Positions 63,885 through 64,000 of a DNA stretch of 64,000 nucleotides are shown in pieces. The stretch covers positions 1-64,000 of the forward strand of contig JALMLS010000379.1 in NCBI GenBank assembly GCA_038496445.1. Reading direction: 5' to 3'. The stretch is from Trichosphaerium sp. ATCC 40318. Lineage: Eukaryota > Discosea > Flabellinia > Trichosidae. The notes below the pieces were generated by a model. That model made no database searches. It worked only from the letters and a program-made list of their open reading frames with translations, and was not told where the DNA came from. Position numbers and translations under genes: made by a program. How positions within the stretch are numbered: the first letter of the stretch is position 1; each line of letters begins with the position of its first letter.

Positions 63885-64000
63885 GCTTGCGTTGTGAACA
63901 GATGTAGACAATAAACATGAAACTTTTACGGAGAATTAAGTCACCACAGTCCGTAAGAAATCCTGCGTTTAATAACTTAACGACTCTTAAGTCAGATAGT

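Overview
This window is nuclear DNA from a microbial eukaryote. Its genes are packed on both strands and broken by many short introns (about 40-100 nt). Most introns begin GTACG(T), fewer GTAAG or GTGCGT, and nearly all end in TAG. No bacterial operons, tRNA genes, rRNA genes or CRISPR arrays were seen. I cannot name the organism. The gene set fits a free-living protist: retinoblastoma pocket protein, heterotrimeric G-protein alpha subunit, USP32-type deubiquitinase, receptor-independent tyrosine phosphatase, filamin repeats, and a fungal-type homoaconitase that implies lysine synthesis by the alpha-aminoadipate route.

Layout. 1-15 kb: USP32-like protease (partial, -), an unrecognised coiled-coil protein (+), G-alpha (-), a tandem DWY-repeat protein (-), homoaconitase LYS4 (-). 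15-24 kb: a nested hairpin region, an RB homologue (+) with E2F-like promoter sites, a small unknown gene (+), a protein kinase (+), a short membrane protein (-). 24-31 kb: two related F-box-like/LRR genes facing each other tail to tail, mRNA export factor GLE1 (-), an unresolved multi-exon gene (+). 31-41 kb: VWA protein (+), 2-hydroxyacyl-CoA lyase/oxalyl-CoA decarboxylase (-), secreted 2-Cys peroxiredoxin with odd N-terminal Cys repeats (+), tandem rhodanese (-), filamin-repeat protein (+). 41-59 kb: five copies of a type I membrane protein family with a DNRLRE-like ectodomain, two on + and three on -. They flank a Lys/Ser-rich protein, a protein tyrosine phosphatase and a formimidoylglutamase-like ureohydrolase. 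One copy is a pseudogene carrying a 648 bp TA-target transposon with long inverted repeats. 59-64 kb: a mucin-like secreted protein (-) and a carotenoid cleavage oxygenase (-).

The most noteworthy points are (1) repeated GC-AG introns with the motif GCACGT, including one intron whose donor is GT in some paralogues and GC in another; (2) the DNRLRE surface-protein family and its decay by insertion, frameshift and start loss; (3) the tail-to-tail LRR pair, whose repeat style recalls giant-virus proteins; (4) two E2F-like sites just upstream of the RB gene. Exon joins were made by eye using reading phase, so individual splice sites may be off, and gene ends are stop/start codons I could locate.
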